Shown: positions 42,301 through 49,065 of the stretch, piece after piece
How positions within the stretch are numbered: the stretch's first letter is position 1
Layout: the number at the start of each line of letters is the position of its first letter
Source of the DNA: Pseudaquabacterium terrae
Lineage (GTDB): Bacteria > Pseudomonadota > Gammaproteobacteria > Burkholderiales > Burkholderiaceae_C
Assembly (NCBI RefSeq): GCF_013266755.1
Contig: NZ_JABRWJ010000014.1
Location: 62,001 to 126,000, forward strand
Length of the DNA stretch: 64,000 bases
Direction: 5' to 3'
Made by a program: the position numbers and the translations under genes
Notes under the pieces: generated by a model
The model's database searches: none
What the model was told of the DNA's origin: nothing
The model's input: only the letters and a program-made list of their open reading frames with translations

Positions 42301-42786
42301 CACGTCGACCGGCTCGACCAGGCCCAGGCGCTGCTGGCCGAAGTCGAAGCCACCGCCGACGCCGAGATGCCGGTCGGCATGCGCAGCATGCTGCTGGCCA
42401 AGCGCGCCTGGCTGCACCTCGTGCGCGGCGAGCCGGCGGCGGCCCAGGTGCTGATGGACCAGGTCGACCGCGACAACAACTACCGCTTCGAGGACAAGGC
42501 GCTGCTCGCCTGGGTCGGCGCCGCGGTGGCGCTGGCGCGCGGCAACACCGACGCGGCCGCCGATTGGCTGCACAGCGTCGACATGCAGGCCGAGCTGCCG
42601 ACCGAGATGCTGGCGATGCTGCTGGTGCAGCACCTGCTGTGGGCGCGCGCCGCCGGCCGCCCCGACGACGCGGCGCGCCAGCGCGCCGAGAGCCTGCTCG
42701 GCGCCGGCCGCGTGCCGGCGCTGGAAGCGCGGCGGCTGTGCGAGGCGCTCGACCTCGCGCTCGTGAAGCCCATCACGGCCGCCTGA
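39358..42786 (+). CDS. SARP-type (winged helix-BTAD) regulator with ATPase and TPR domains
   Basis: The 1142-aa protein opens with a SARP-type winged helix (LQLFGFPRLQRHGRP, then SRKALAILAVLAI, RRNLRRDLFRLREL; about 1-95). A bacterial transcriptional activation domain (BTAD, about 96-240) follows, then a STAND-like ATPase with P-loop SGVPGVGKTRLA (about 291-298) and Walker B VVLDDWQWCDPDSAELL, and long TPR-like helices (about 640-1130). This is the layout of large SARP/LAL-like regulators, rarer in Betaproteobacteria than in actinomycetes. The start is TTG at 39358; the frame closes at a TGA 72 bp further up and contains no ATG. The next genes downstream are two secreted paralogues with phased repeats before them, the likely targets. 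Confidence 0.86.
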   Translation: MTAAFELQLFGFPRLQRHGRPCALGSRKALAILAVLAIEARSPRDRLSAWLWPDVEAAAARRNLRRDLFRLRELGLPVAEDADGGLVLEASVAVDVRRFRQALADGEHGTALQIAARTVLEGLDGVAGPPFDQWLAEQRHGLLQRRQQALQDEAERLAAAGESDAALALWRQALDEDPCHEAALRAAMQRLQIRGERAAALSLYERSAEALRSELGVAPSPAVQALARQLRRDPPSPDARPAAAPAQPAPEPAPATARSLLAERPPFVPRGAPEAALRAACRPGRRIYLSGVPGVGKTRLACECAAHCGAWLRLACLANDSGQPYSTAVRALRSLREAAPDTALPEWVQRELAQLMPELGPPPHALATAEARRRLEAACAEALRCQLQDNFNAVVLDDWQWCDPDSAELLASLGAAGSSVACIVAFRSAQLPLPLLQQLRLEVDGGRADLVELSGLDEHETLALVRALSASPQGERFARRLQQATDGNAFFLLETLRHLFEQGLLREDAGGGWSTPFDERTQDYAELPVPVSVREAVRARARALGDPTRRLLEAASLLGGVFDPALLEGIAPATAAEAVHLLELAEAARLVQPADAGYRFAHDLVRQSLAESLSPARRQWLHGRLALRLAERGGAPALIAAQHEQAGDGTAAVSWRLRAGDAAWRVHALAEARQQYEQALADRPAPDDEVRARLALSRLQIRLADQAAAAAEVDAACAAANRAGAAQRLAALLARAELWAAGDRSDDCLTLLDSLAADLARAPVAERARALTLRSKVLRRRGRHDDARALDEAAIALLESTPEAQRELAVTLNGAARLAIGRGEPLGGEALASRAAAAAEAVDDPGMLAEALSTLGVCILHGRADREAARAVLDRARGVAQACRHVPAQRSAILNLVKIHTDSGDAEAALALLLEGEALAPGFEHQVAEQAFGQARFYVHYLRGQVAEADLAAQRLLALARRIGDRGTLRMSLLMVVDLYLHVDRLDQAQALLAEVEATADAEMPVGMRSMLLAKRAWLHLVRGEPAAAQVLMDQVDRDNNYRFEDKALLAWVGAAVALARGNTDAAADWLHSVDMQAELPTEMLAMLLVQHLLWARAAGRPDDAARQRAESLLGAGRVPALEARRLCEALDLALVKPITAA

Positions 42787-42799
42787 CCGCCTTCGGCCG

Positions 42800-42832
42800 A
42801 CGCAACGCCGTTGCAACGGGATTGCAACGCGC
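42800..42832. promoter_or_regulatory. Three direct repeats at 11-bp spacing, putative SARP box
   Basis: The hexamer GCAACG begins at 42802, 42813 and 42824, exactly 11 bp apart; the last two copies are longer (TTGCAACG). They lie between the SARP-type regulator stop (42786) and the ATG of the secreted protein at 42900. SARP proteins are known to bind direct heptamer repeats spaced 11 bp apart just before the -10 box. A convincing -10 is not visible (GAGCAT at 42839-42844 is weak). Confidence 0.55.
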
Positions 42833-42899
42833 GACGCCGAGCATGCGGGCCATGCCGCCGGTCCTGTCGAACGGGGGCACCTTCAGGAGCCTGAGCCCG

Positions 42900-43913
42900 A
42901 TGCGCACCCAACCGTCCGCCCAACCCCCGGCCTGCCGCCGCCTGCCCGCCCTGCTGGGCGCGCTCGTGGTCGGCGCGCTGCCGCTCGCACCCGCCCTCGC
43001 GGCCTCGTTCCACAACGTCTCGATGATCGTCACCGGCAACCCCGAGCACACGCCGATCATCCTCAACAACACGCCGGTCCACCCCTGCGGCACGGCCTGC
43101 CGCTACGTCAACTCGGCGTCCACCGGCATGAGCAATTCGTACACGCTGGCGCCCAGCCCCTACACCGTCGGCGCCTGGCCGCCGGTCTACGGCACCAGCG
43201 TGCCCGGTCTCGCCTCGGTGTTCGAGGAGCTGGCCGTCGCGCCGCCGAGCGGCTCGGCCACCGTGCAGGACGGCGGCAACATCGGCGTGCGTCAGCGCTC
43301 GAAGGTCGAGTACGACTGGCAGCCGCTGCTCGGCGGCGTGCGCGAGCTGAGCGTGCAGACCTGGAAGACCGGCAGCGGCGCCAGCACGGTGAGCTACGCG
43401 ATCCAGCTGACGACGGCCAAGGACCTGCCGCGCCGCACCTACCTGGAGTTCACGGCGCCGGTGCTGACGCGCAGCTGGCAGTACGCCGGTTATGTCGGCG
43501 GCCCGAGCGGCAACCAGCCGATGACGACCGAACCGAATCGCGTGCAGACGCGCGCCGCGGTCGACCTGTACATCGACGGCCTGCCGGTGTGGTCGTCCGA
43601 ATCGAACCTGCTGATCCCGCGCCGCTTCAATCCGCCGTACGATCAGCAGATCTTCGTCAAGTGGGGCCAGCCGCTCGGCGACGGCAAGGTCACGCTGTTC
43701 CTGGGCACCTTGCCGGCGGGCAGCACGCGCACCATCGCGATGGTCATCCGCACCGACCAGCGTGTCGACGCGACGACCTGCCACAACGACAGCGAATACG
43801 GCACCACCTACCAGCGCTGCCACAGCCAGCTCGAAGCGCTGTCGCTGCCCTCGGTCAACACGGGCTCGGGCTACTTCGAGTTCAAGCCGGACTTCAAGAT
43901 CACCACGCGCTAA
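42900..43913 (+). CDS. Secreted protein of unknown function, paralogue of the next gene
   Basis: The 337-aa protein starts at an ATG with AGGAG about 10 bp upstream and has a signal peptide (LPALLGALVVGALPLAPALA, cleavage near ALA-A). The mature part is beta-rich with four Cys in likely pairs (HPCGTACRY; TCHNDSEYGTTYQRCHS). Segments VDLYIDGLPVWSSESNLLIP, VTLFLGTLPAGSTRTIAMVI and LEALSLPSVNT match the following gene in order and spacing, so the two arose by duplication. No catalytic motif is seen; an extracellular or periplasmic structural or binding role is possible. It follows the SARP-type regulator and the 11-bp repeats. Confidence 0.8.
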   Translation: MRTQPSAQPPACRRLPALLGALVVGALPLAPALAASFHNVSMIVTGNPEHTPIILNNTPVHPCGTACRYVNSASTGMSNSYTLAPSPYTVGAWPPVYGTSVPGLASVFEELAVAPPSGSATVQDGGNIGVRQRSKVEYDWQPLLGGVRELSVQTWKTGSGASTVSYAIQLTTAKDLPRRTYLEFTAPVLTRSWQYAGYVGGPSGNQPMTTEPNRVQTRAAVDLYIDGLPVWSSESNLLIPRRFNPPYDQQIFVKWGQPLGDGKVTLFLGTLPAGSTRTIAMVIRTDQRVDATTCHNDSEYGTTYQRCHSQLEALSLPSVNTGSGYFEFKPDFKITTR

Positions 43914-43936
43914 CCCGCGCTCAAGGCGAGGCCCCC

Positions 43937-44926
43937 ATGCAATTCAAACACCTGACCCTTGCCGCGGCGCTCGCCGCCGCCTGCGCCGCCGCGCATGCCG
44001 ACGTGCCGCTGCCGGTCCACGTGCTGAGCAGCGCCGAGACCGGCGCGCTGTCCGGCATGAGCTACCTGAGCCCGGCGAACCAGACCTTCCACGTCGCCGC
44101 GGTCAGCCACGGCTCGGCCTACAACAAGGCGACGATCGGCGTGCTCGCGCAGCGCAAGACCGGCACCCACGCCGCCGTCTACCGCGGCACGCCGGTGACC
44201 AGCCCGGCGCTGTACCCGACGGGGCCGTCGGCATCGGACATGCTCGACTTCATCACCACCGGCGACCTGTCGCAGAGCTGGGCGACGATGACCGCCGACG
44301 GCATCCCCTACCTGCGCGTGACCGGCTTCGGCGAATTCATGGCCGATGCCAGCGCCTCGTGGAATACGCGGCTGACGCTGCCGGCGGTCGGCTCGCGCGA
44401 AGTCGTGCTGCGCTTCGTGATCCCGCCGGTCAGCGTCGCCGGCGCCACCGAGCAGGAAGGCATCGCCCACTGGCGAGCGCGCATGCGCGCCGACGTGCTG
44501 GTCAACGGTTATCCGGCCTGGTCGACCGAAGCGCTGCGGCTGACGCTGGACCCGAAGATCGCGTACAGCAACCTCAACGAGACGATCGTGCTGCAGCAGT
44601 TCGGCGATGCGCTCAGCTTCCCGACCAACGACGAGGACACGCCGCTGGCCAACGGCGGGCCGAACAACGATTCCGGCCCCGGCAACGTCAGCAATGCGTC
44701 GACCAAGCGCACCGTCTACCTGAGCCTCGGCCGCTTCGACGCCAATGCGGTGGTCGACCTGTCGATGACCTTGCGCGCCAGCGCCACCAGCGTGCCCAAG
44801 AGCAGCGGCCTGACCGACAACCGCTGCAAGTACAGCCAGCAGCTCGACCGCTACTTCTGCTCGCGCGGCTCGGTGTCGGTCGATGGCAGCGCCGGCGAGG
44901 TGCCGCGGATCTACCTGCTGCCCTGA
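43937..44926 (+). CDS. Secreted protein of unknown function, paralogue of the preceding gene
   Basis: The 329-aa protein starts 23 bp after the preceding stop with a purine-rich GGCGAGG at about 6 bp. Its signal peptide (KHLTLAAALAAACAAAHA) cleaves after AHA. The body matches the upstream protein at RADVLVNGYPAWSTEALRL, VYLSLGRFDANAVVDLSMTL and the Cys-containing tail (NRCKYSQQLDRYFCSRGSVS). It lacks the HPCGTACRY pair near the N-terminus. Function unknown; co-transcription with its paralogue suggests they work as a pair, for example as two subunits of a secreted structure. Confidence 0.8.
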   Translation: MQFKHLTLAAALAAACAAAHADVPLPVHVLSSAETGALSGMSYLSPANQTFHVAAVSHGSAYNKATIGVLAQRKTGTHAAVYRGTPVTSPALYPTGPSASDMLDFITTGDLSQSWATMTADGIPYLRVTGFGEFMADASASWNTRLTLPAVGSREVVLRFVIPPVSVAGATEQEGIAHWRARMRADVLVNGYPAWSTEALRLTLDPKIAYSNLNETIVLQQFGDALSFPTNDEDTPLANGGPNNDSGPGNVSNASTKRTVYLSLGRFDANAVVDLSMTLRASATSVPKSSGLTDNRCKYSQQLDRYFCSRGSVSVDGSAGEVPRIYLLP

Positions 44927-45013
44927 GCGACAGCGCCATCCCGTGCTTGCGGAAGCGGGCGGAGCGGGGCGCTACAGTCGCGCGTGGCCCCACTCACTGC
45001 TGCCGCCCCTTCG

Positions 45014-45679
45014 ATGCAAGCGCGGTCCCGCCGCGCCTGGCTGGCGGGCGCGACCGGGCTGGTCGGCCGCGCGCTGCTCGAGCAACTGGTCGATAACCCG
45101 CAATACGAGCGACTCCAGGTGCTCGCGCGGCGCGCGGCACCGCAGCTGGCGGCCGCCGGCAAGCTGCAGCTGCACGTGGTTGACTTCGACCGCCTGCCGG
45201 CGCTGCCGCCGGCCGACGACGTCTTCATCGCCCTCGGCACGACGATCAAGGTGGCGGGCTCCGAGCAAGCCTTCCGGCGCGTCGACTTCGATGCCGTGGT
45301 CAACACCGCGCGCGCCGGCCGCAGCGCCGGCGCGAAGCGCCTGGCCGTGGTCTCGGCGCTTGGCGCGGATGCCACGTCGGCGGTCTTCTACAACGGCGTC
45401 AAGGGCGAGATGGAGGAAGCCGTCGCGCAGCTCGGCTACGAGACGGTGGTGATCGCGCAGCCCTCGCTGCTGGTCGGCGACCGCGCCGCGCTGGGCCAGC
45501 CGCTGCGCTTCGGCGAAGCGTGGGCGCTGAAGCTGCTGCGGCCGGTGATGGGTTTCGTGCCGCGCGGCGTGCGGCCGATTGCGGCGGAGGACGTGGCGCG
45601 GGCGATGCTGCGCGTGATGAGCGAGGCGCCGAAGGGCGTGCACGTGCTGCGGTCCGGGCAGATGCAGCCCGCCCGGTGA
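45014..45679 (+). CDS. NAD(P)-binding atypical short-chain dehydrogenase
   Basis: The protein (221 aa from this ATG) has a Rossmann glycine motif at the very N-terminus (WLAGATGLVGRALLEQLV) and DDVFIALGTTIKVAGSEQAF. Further on are the central VVSALGADATSAVFYNGVKG, where Tyr and Lys stand at the expected YxxxK-type position (F-Y-N-G-V-K), and VIAQPSLLVGDR. It resembles HTATIP2/YbjT-like NAD(P)-binding oxidoreductases. The frame also allows a GTG start at 44984, ten codons earlier, so the N-terminus is uncertain. It is a lone gene, and its substrate is unknown. Confidence 0.82.
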   Translation: MQARSRRAWLAGATGLVGRALLEQLVDNPQYERLQVLARRAAPQLAAAGKLQLHVVDFDRLPALPPADDVFIALGTTIKVAGSEQAFRRVDFDAVVNTARAGRSAGAKRLAVVSALGADATSAVFYNGVKGEMEEAVAQLGYETVVIAQPSLLVGDRAALGQPLRFGEAWALKLLRPVMGFVPRGVRPIAAEDVARAMLRVMSEAPKGVHVLRSGQMQPAR

Positions 45680-45759
45680 CGGCGCCGGGCCCCATGCCGA
45701 GCCCCCTTGCCGGGCTCTTGTAAGCTCGCCCGCTACCTCACTCCCACCCACCGCCCGCC

Positions 45760-46752
45760 ATGAGCTCCACTCCCCTGCCCCGCCGCGCGCTGCTGCGCGC
45801 CGGCGCTGCCGCCGGCCTGCTGGCCACGTTCGCAACGAGCTCGGCGCTCGCGCAGAGCGGGCGCACCGTGCGCCTGCTGGTCGGTTTTCCGCCGGGCGGC
45901 GGCACCGATGCGATCGCCCGGCTGCTGGCCGAGGCGCTGAAGGACGAGCTCGGCGGCGCGACGGTGATCGTCGAGAACAAGCCCGGTGCCGGCGGCCAGC
46001 TGGCGGCGCAGGCGCTGAAGGCGGCGGCGCCCGACGGCAATACGCTGTTCCTGTCGCACGACCACAGCATCTCGATCCTGCCGCAGGTGATCAAGTCGCC
46101 AGGCTTCGACCCGGCGCAGGACTTCGTGCCGGTGGCCGGCTTCGCCACCTTCGTCAACGCCTTCGCGGTCTCCGGCGGCACGCCGGCGAAATCGTTCAAC
46201 GACTACGTCGGCTGGGTCAAGTCGCAGGGCGGCAAGGGCGCCGTCGGCGTGCCGGCGCCGGCCTCGGTGCCCGAGTTCCTGGTCAAGCTGATCGCCGAGA
46301 AATACAAGCTCGACCTGGTCGCCGCGCCCTACCGCGGCAGCGCGCCGATGATGGCCGACATGCTCGGCAACCAGATCGCCGCCGGCGTCGGCAGCATCCC
46401 CGACTTCATCGAGAACCACCGTGCCGGCAAGCTCCGCGTCGTTGGTGTGTTAGGCGGCGCGCGCCAGGCCGTGATGCCCGACGTGCCGACCTTCAGCGAG
46501 CTCGGCCTGGCCGGCTTCGAGGATGTGCCCTACTACGGCCTGTTCGCGCCGGCCGGCACGCCGCGCGCGGCGATCGACAGCTTCTCCGCCGCCATCGCCA
46601 AGGTGCTGGCCAAGCCGGCGCTGCGCGAGCGGTTGACGGCCATGGGGCTGACGGTCGGCCACATGACAGGCGACCAGCTCGGCCAGCGCGAGCGCGCCTA
46701 CACGGCGACCTGGGCGCGCATCATCAAGGCGACGGGCTTCGTGCCGCAGTAA
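45760..46752 (+). CDS. Bug-family (TctC-type) periplasmic solute-binding protein
   Basis: The 330-aa protein has a signal with a twin arginine (PRRALLRAGAAAGLLATFA) and cleavage near ALA-Q. The Bug-family core follows: VRLLVGFPPGGGTDAIARLL, VIVENKPGAGGQLAA, SHDHSISILPQV and the C-terminal LPDVPTF-like segment (MPDVPTFSELGLAGFEDV). Bug receptors bind carboxylates or other small anions in the periplasm, with or without a TctAB transporter. No TctA or TctB gene is nearby, so it may be an orphan receptor. The ligand is unknown. Confidence 0.92.
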   Translation: MSSTPLPRRALLRAGAAAGLLATFATSSALAQSGRTVRLLVGFPPGGGTDAIARLLAEALKDELGGATVIVENKPGAGGQLAAQALKAAAPDGNTLFLSHDHSISILPQVIKSPGFDPAQDFVPVAGFATFVNAFAVSGGTPAKSFNDYVGWVKSQGGKGAVGVPAPASVPEFLVKLIAEKYKLDLVAAPYRGSAPMMADMLGNQIAAGVGSIPDFIENHRAGKLRVVGVLGGARQAVMPDVPTFSELGLAGFEDVPYYGLFAPAGTPRAAIDSFSAAIAKVLAKPALRERLTAMGLTVGHMTGDQLGQRERAYTATWARIIKATGFVPQ

Positions 46753-46755
46753 CGA

Positions 46756-46781
46756 CTGAAGAATCAGGCGGCACTCTTCAG
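46756..46781. terminator. Possible bidirectional hairpin between convergent genes
   Basis: CTGAAGA (46756-46762) pairs perfectly with TCTTCAG (46775-46781) around a 12-base loop. It lies where the Bug receptor gene (+) and the toxin gene (-) converge, and it overlaps the toxin stop. No T-run follows on either strand, so terminator function is weakly supported. Confidence 0.3.
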
Positions 46782-47077
46782 GTGCGCGGCTGTTTCAAGC
46801 GCTGCGAGGCCCAGAACCGCAAGACCACCAACTCTTCGCCGTGGACGCGGTAGTAGACATGGTAGTGAACTCGATCCAAATGGATGCGACGGACCCCATT
46901 CAGGCGCGAGTTCATGACCTTCTGGCCGATGCGCGGCTGAGCAGCAAGGATCCGGAGCGTGCGCTCGAGATCCTCGTGAATGGCATCTGGCGCGGCTTGG
47001 CGGTTCTCACGCCACCACAAGTCCGCGCGCTCGATCTCATCCGCAGCGCGGACGGTGATGCGAATCCGCAGCGTCAC
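46778..47077 (-). CDS. ParE/RelE-family toxin
   Basis: The 99-aa protein has the RelE/ParE fold signature: RITVRAADEIERADLWWREN, the helix LERTLRILAAQPRIGQKV and the C-terminal strands RRIHLDRVHYHVYYRVHGEELVV in two pieces, ending FWASQRL. ParE members poison gyrase while RelE members cleave mRNA; here the HYHVYYRV core is nearer ParE. The GTG start overlaps the antitoxin stop by 4 bp (GTGA), the usual antitoxin-first order, so it is controlled with and by the upstream antitoxin. Confidence 0.88.
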   Translation of the reverse strand: MTLRIRITVRAADEIERADLWWRENRQAAPDAIHEDLERTLRILAAQPRIGQKVMNSRLNGVRRIHLDRVHYHVYYRVHGEELVVLRFWASQRLKQPRT

Positions 47078-47301
47078 TGCTTGGAGCGCTTGGCCAGGCG
47101 GGCGAAAAGTTCCTCGGGCGAGATGGTTTCGCCGCGTTCCGCCTCGGCAACGGCCTCGAGGAGAGCGATCTCATCCTCTGCATCGAGGAAGACCTCGCCA
47201 GTGGAGTCAGGCGTGAGGACAGTGACAACGCAGCCCTCTGGAAGAGCGACGCCATCGAGTTGAACCTTGCCTGCTACGACGGTGCCCGTTGCGATTCCCA
47301 T
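47074..47301 (-). CDS. Antitoxin partner of ParE-type toxin, 75 aa
   Basis: The small acidic protein has an N-terminal beta-rich segment (IATGTVVAGKVQLDGVALPE; GCVVTVLTPDSTGEV) of AbrB-like or SpoVT-like look and a C-terminal acidic helix (EDEIALLEAVAEAERGE). It ends in the typical toxin-wrapping tail SPEELFARLAKRSKQ. It precedes and overlaps the toxin gene (GTGA). The ATG at 47301 has AAAGGA about 13 bp upstream. As with related pairs it probably binds DNA with its N-terminus and represses its own operon; this is inference. Confidence 0.78.
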   Translation of the reverse strand: MGIATGTVVAGKVQLDGVALPEGCVVTVLTPDSTGEVFLDAEDEIALLEAVAEAERGETISPEELFARLAKRSKQ

Positions 47302-47357
47302 GGCGCGATGGTATTCCTTTGCCGACCCGGATGGGCCTGTGCGCCAAGCCGCGACGC

Positions 47358-47624
47358 TCAGCGATAGAACGCCTCGACCTGCCCCTTCAGCGTGATCAGC
47401 AGCGGGTTGCCCTTGCGGTCCTTGGTCTTGCCCGAGGGCACCTTGATCCAGCCCTCGCTGACGCAGTATTCCTCGACGTCGTGGCGCTCCTTGCCGTTGA
47501 AGCGGATGCCGATGTCGTGCTCGAAGATCGCGGCGACGTGGTGCGGGCTGCGCGGATCGACCGAGAGGTGGTCGGGCAGCGGCGGGCGGGCCGGTGTGGA
47601 TTCGGGCGGCGTGGATTCGGTCAT
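47358..47624 (-). CDS. DUF3297 family protein, 88 aa
   Basis: The product matches the DUF3297 pattern from memory: PLPDHLSVDPRSPHH, then IGIRFNGKERHDVEEYCVSE and GWIKVPSGKTKDRKGNPL, ending LKGQVEAFYR. Members are small proteins widespread in Proteobacteria with no firm function. It has no signal peptide and stands alone between the toxin-antitoxin pair and the Asp-box protein gene, all on the same strand. The start is at 47624; the proline-rich first 15 residues are typical. Confidence 0.82.
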   Translation of the reverse strand: MTESTPPESTPARPPLPDHLSVDPRSPHHVAAIFEHDIGIRFNGKERHDVEEYCVSEGWIKVPSGKTKDRKGNPLLITLKGQVEAFYR

Positions 47625-47682
47625 GGTCGTCGTGCTGCGGGGCGAAAGGCCGCCGGGGCACGGATTCTCGCGGATTTGACCG

Positions 47683-48909
47683 TCAATACCCCGCGGCCGC
47701 TGCCAGCGGCAGCAGATCCGCCGTCGTGCCGACGAACAACATGCCGCCGAAGACCTCGCCGTAGACGTAGACGTTGCCGTTCAGCGCGCCCAGATAAGTC
47801 TTCGTCGCGCTGTAGTAGCGCGCCTGGTAGCCGGCGACCGCCTGCGTCTGCGCGCCGGCCGGGCCGAAGAACTGCGGGTACGCGACCTCGGCCCAGTTGA
47901 AGATGCGATCCCAGTCGCTGGGTGCGCCGAAGGTGTAGCTGTAGAGCCGGCCGGCGTAGTTGGCGATGATGGTGTCGCGGTTGACCGGGTCGAGCATCAT
48001 CGTCGTGACGCCGATCGGACCGTTGTTGGCCTGGCTCCAGTTGGCGCCGCCATCGGTGGACTTGTACAGGCCCTCCATCGCGCCGAGGTAGACGATCGAC
48101 GGATTGCCGGTGTCGACGACGATGCTGCGGACCCAGGAACCGTCCATCGTCAGCGGCGCGCAGCGGCCTTGCGGAATGCAGCGATTGATCGCCTTGAACG
48201 TCGTGCCGCCGTCGGTGCTCTTCCAGACGCCGGCGCCGTTGGTGCCGACATAGACGTTCATCGAATTCTTCGGATCGACCACGATGGTCTTGGCGCTGGT
48301 CAATTGCGTGCTGACCTGGCTCCAGCTTGAGCCCCCGTCGGACGTGCGGTAGATGCCCGAGGCCACGCCGCGGAACAGCACCTGCGGGTTGCCCGGGTCG
48401 ATCGCCAGCGCGTACACCGGTGAATTGCCGGCCAGGTATTTCCAGGTGGCGCCGCCGTCGCTGGACTTGAAGACGCCCTGGTTCGCCCCGGCGTACACGG
48501 TGTTCGGGCTCTTCGCATCGACCGCCAGCACCAGCGCCTGCGGGTTCTCGCTGACCCAGCCGGTGCGCGCCCACGAGCTGGCGCCGTCGCTGCTCTTCTG
48601 CAGGAAGGTCGGCGCGATGTAGAGCGTCGATGCGGTGACCGCCAGGTCGCTGACGATGAAGTAGCCGGCGGGCGTCGGCACGATGCCGCTGTTGCTGAGC
48701 TGCCAGCTCTGGCCGCTGTCACGCGAGACATAGAAGCCGCTTTGCGTCGCGGCATAACGCGTCGACGCATTCGTCGGGCTCGCGGCGAGCACGTTGACGA
48801 TCGCCCCGTTGCTGCCGCCGGGGCCGGGCACGCTGGTCCAGGCGTCGATGCCCGCCCAGGCGGGCAAGGCGGCGAACAAGGCCGCAAGACCGGCCAGCAA
48901 TCCACGCAT
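47683..48909 (-). CDS. Secreted Asp-box (BNR-like) repeat protein with C-terminal betaproteobacterial module
   Basis: The 408-aa protein starts at an ATG with GGGAG about 11 bp upstream and has a signal peptide (GLLAGLAALFAALPAWA). The mature part holds repeated Asp-box motifs as in BNR/sialidase-like propellers: SRDSGQSWQL, SSDGASSWAR, SSDGGATWKY, TSDGGSSWSQ, STDGGTTFKA, STDGGANWSQ, each followed by a short strand such as VYAGANQGVFK. The last 75 residues (NWAEVAYPQFFGPAGAQTQA, then YQARYYSATKTYLGALNG) are a module I recall at the ends of many betaproteobacterial secreted proteins. No catalytic residues for a sialidase are evident. Divergent from the gene at 49066. Confidence 0.85.
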   Translation of the reverse strand: MRGLLAGLAALFAALPAWAGIDAWTSVPGPGGSNGAIVNVLAASPTNASTRYAATQSGFYVSRDSGQSWQLSNSGIVPTPAGYFIVSDLAVTASTLYIAPTFLQKSSDGASSWARTGWVSENPQALVLAVDAKSPNTVYAGANQGVFKSSDGGATWKYLAGNSPVYALAIDPGNPQVLFRGVASGIYRTSDGGSSWSQVSTQLTSAKTIVVDPKNSMNVYVGTNGAGVWKSTDGGTTFKAINRCIPQGRCAPLTMDGSWVRSIVVDTGNPSIVYLGAMEGLYKSTDGGANWSQANNGPIGVTTMMLDPVNRDTIIANYAGRLYSYTFGAPSDWDRIFNWAEVAYPQFFGPAGAQTQAVAGYQARYYSATKTYLGALNGNVYVYGEVFGGMLFVGTTADLLPLAAAAGY

Positions 48910-48951
48910 GATGATCAACTCCCGAGTGCCACGGCGACAACGCCTCGCGTC

Positions 48952-48969
48952 ACCATCGATATCGATGGT
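48952..48969. promoter_or_regulatory. 18-bp perfect palindrome between divergent secreted-protein genes
   Basis: ACCATCGATATCGATGGT is its own reverse complement. It lies 43 bp before the ATG at 48909 (minus) and 97 bp before the ATG at 49066 (plus), in a 156-bp gap. A dimeric regulator controlling both genes could bind here; this is inferred from symmetry and place. Confidence 0.45.
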
Positions 48970-49065
48970 CTGGGGTCGGACTTGAGGACGGTTCGGCCTG
49001 CCGCGGCGGGCCGGCCGTGCAAAGTTTCGCTGCCGGGCGACGGCCGTTCGCAGTAGCCTTTGCCA

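Noticed and set aside
39265-42816. Long minus-strand frame opposite the SARP-type regulator
   Set aside because: Low-complexity Arg/Gln/Ala composition; the plus strand has the winged helix, BTAD, P-loop and TPRs.
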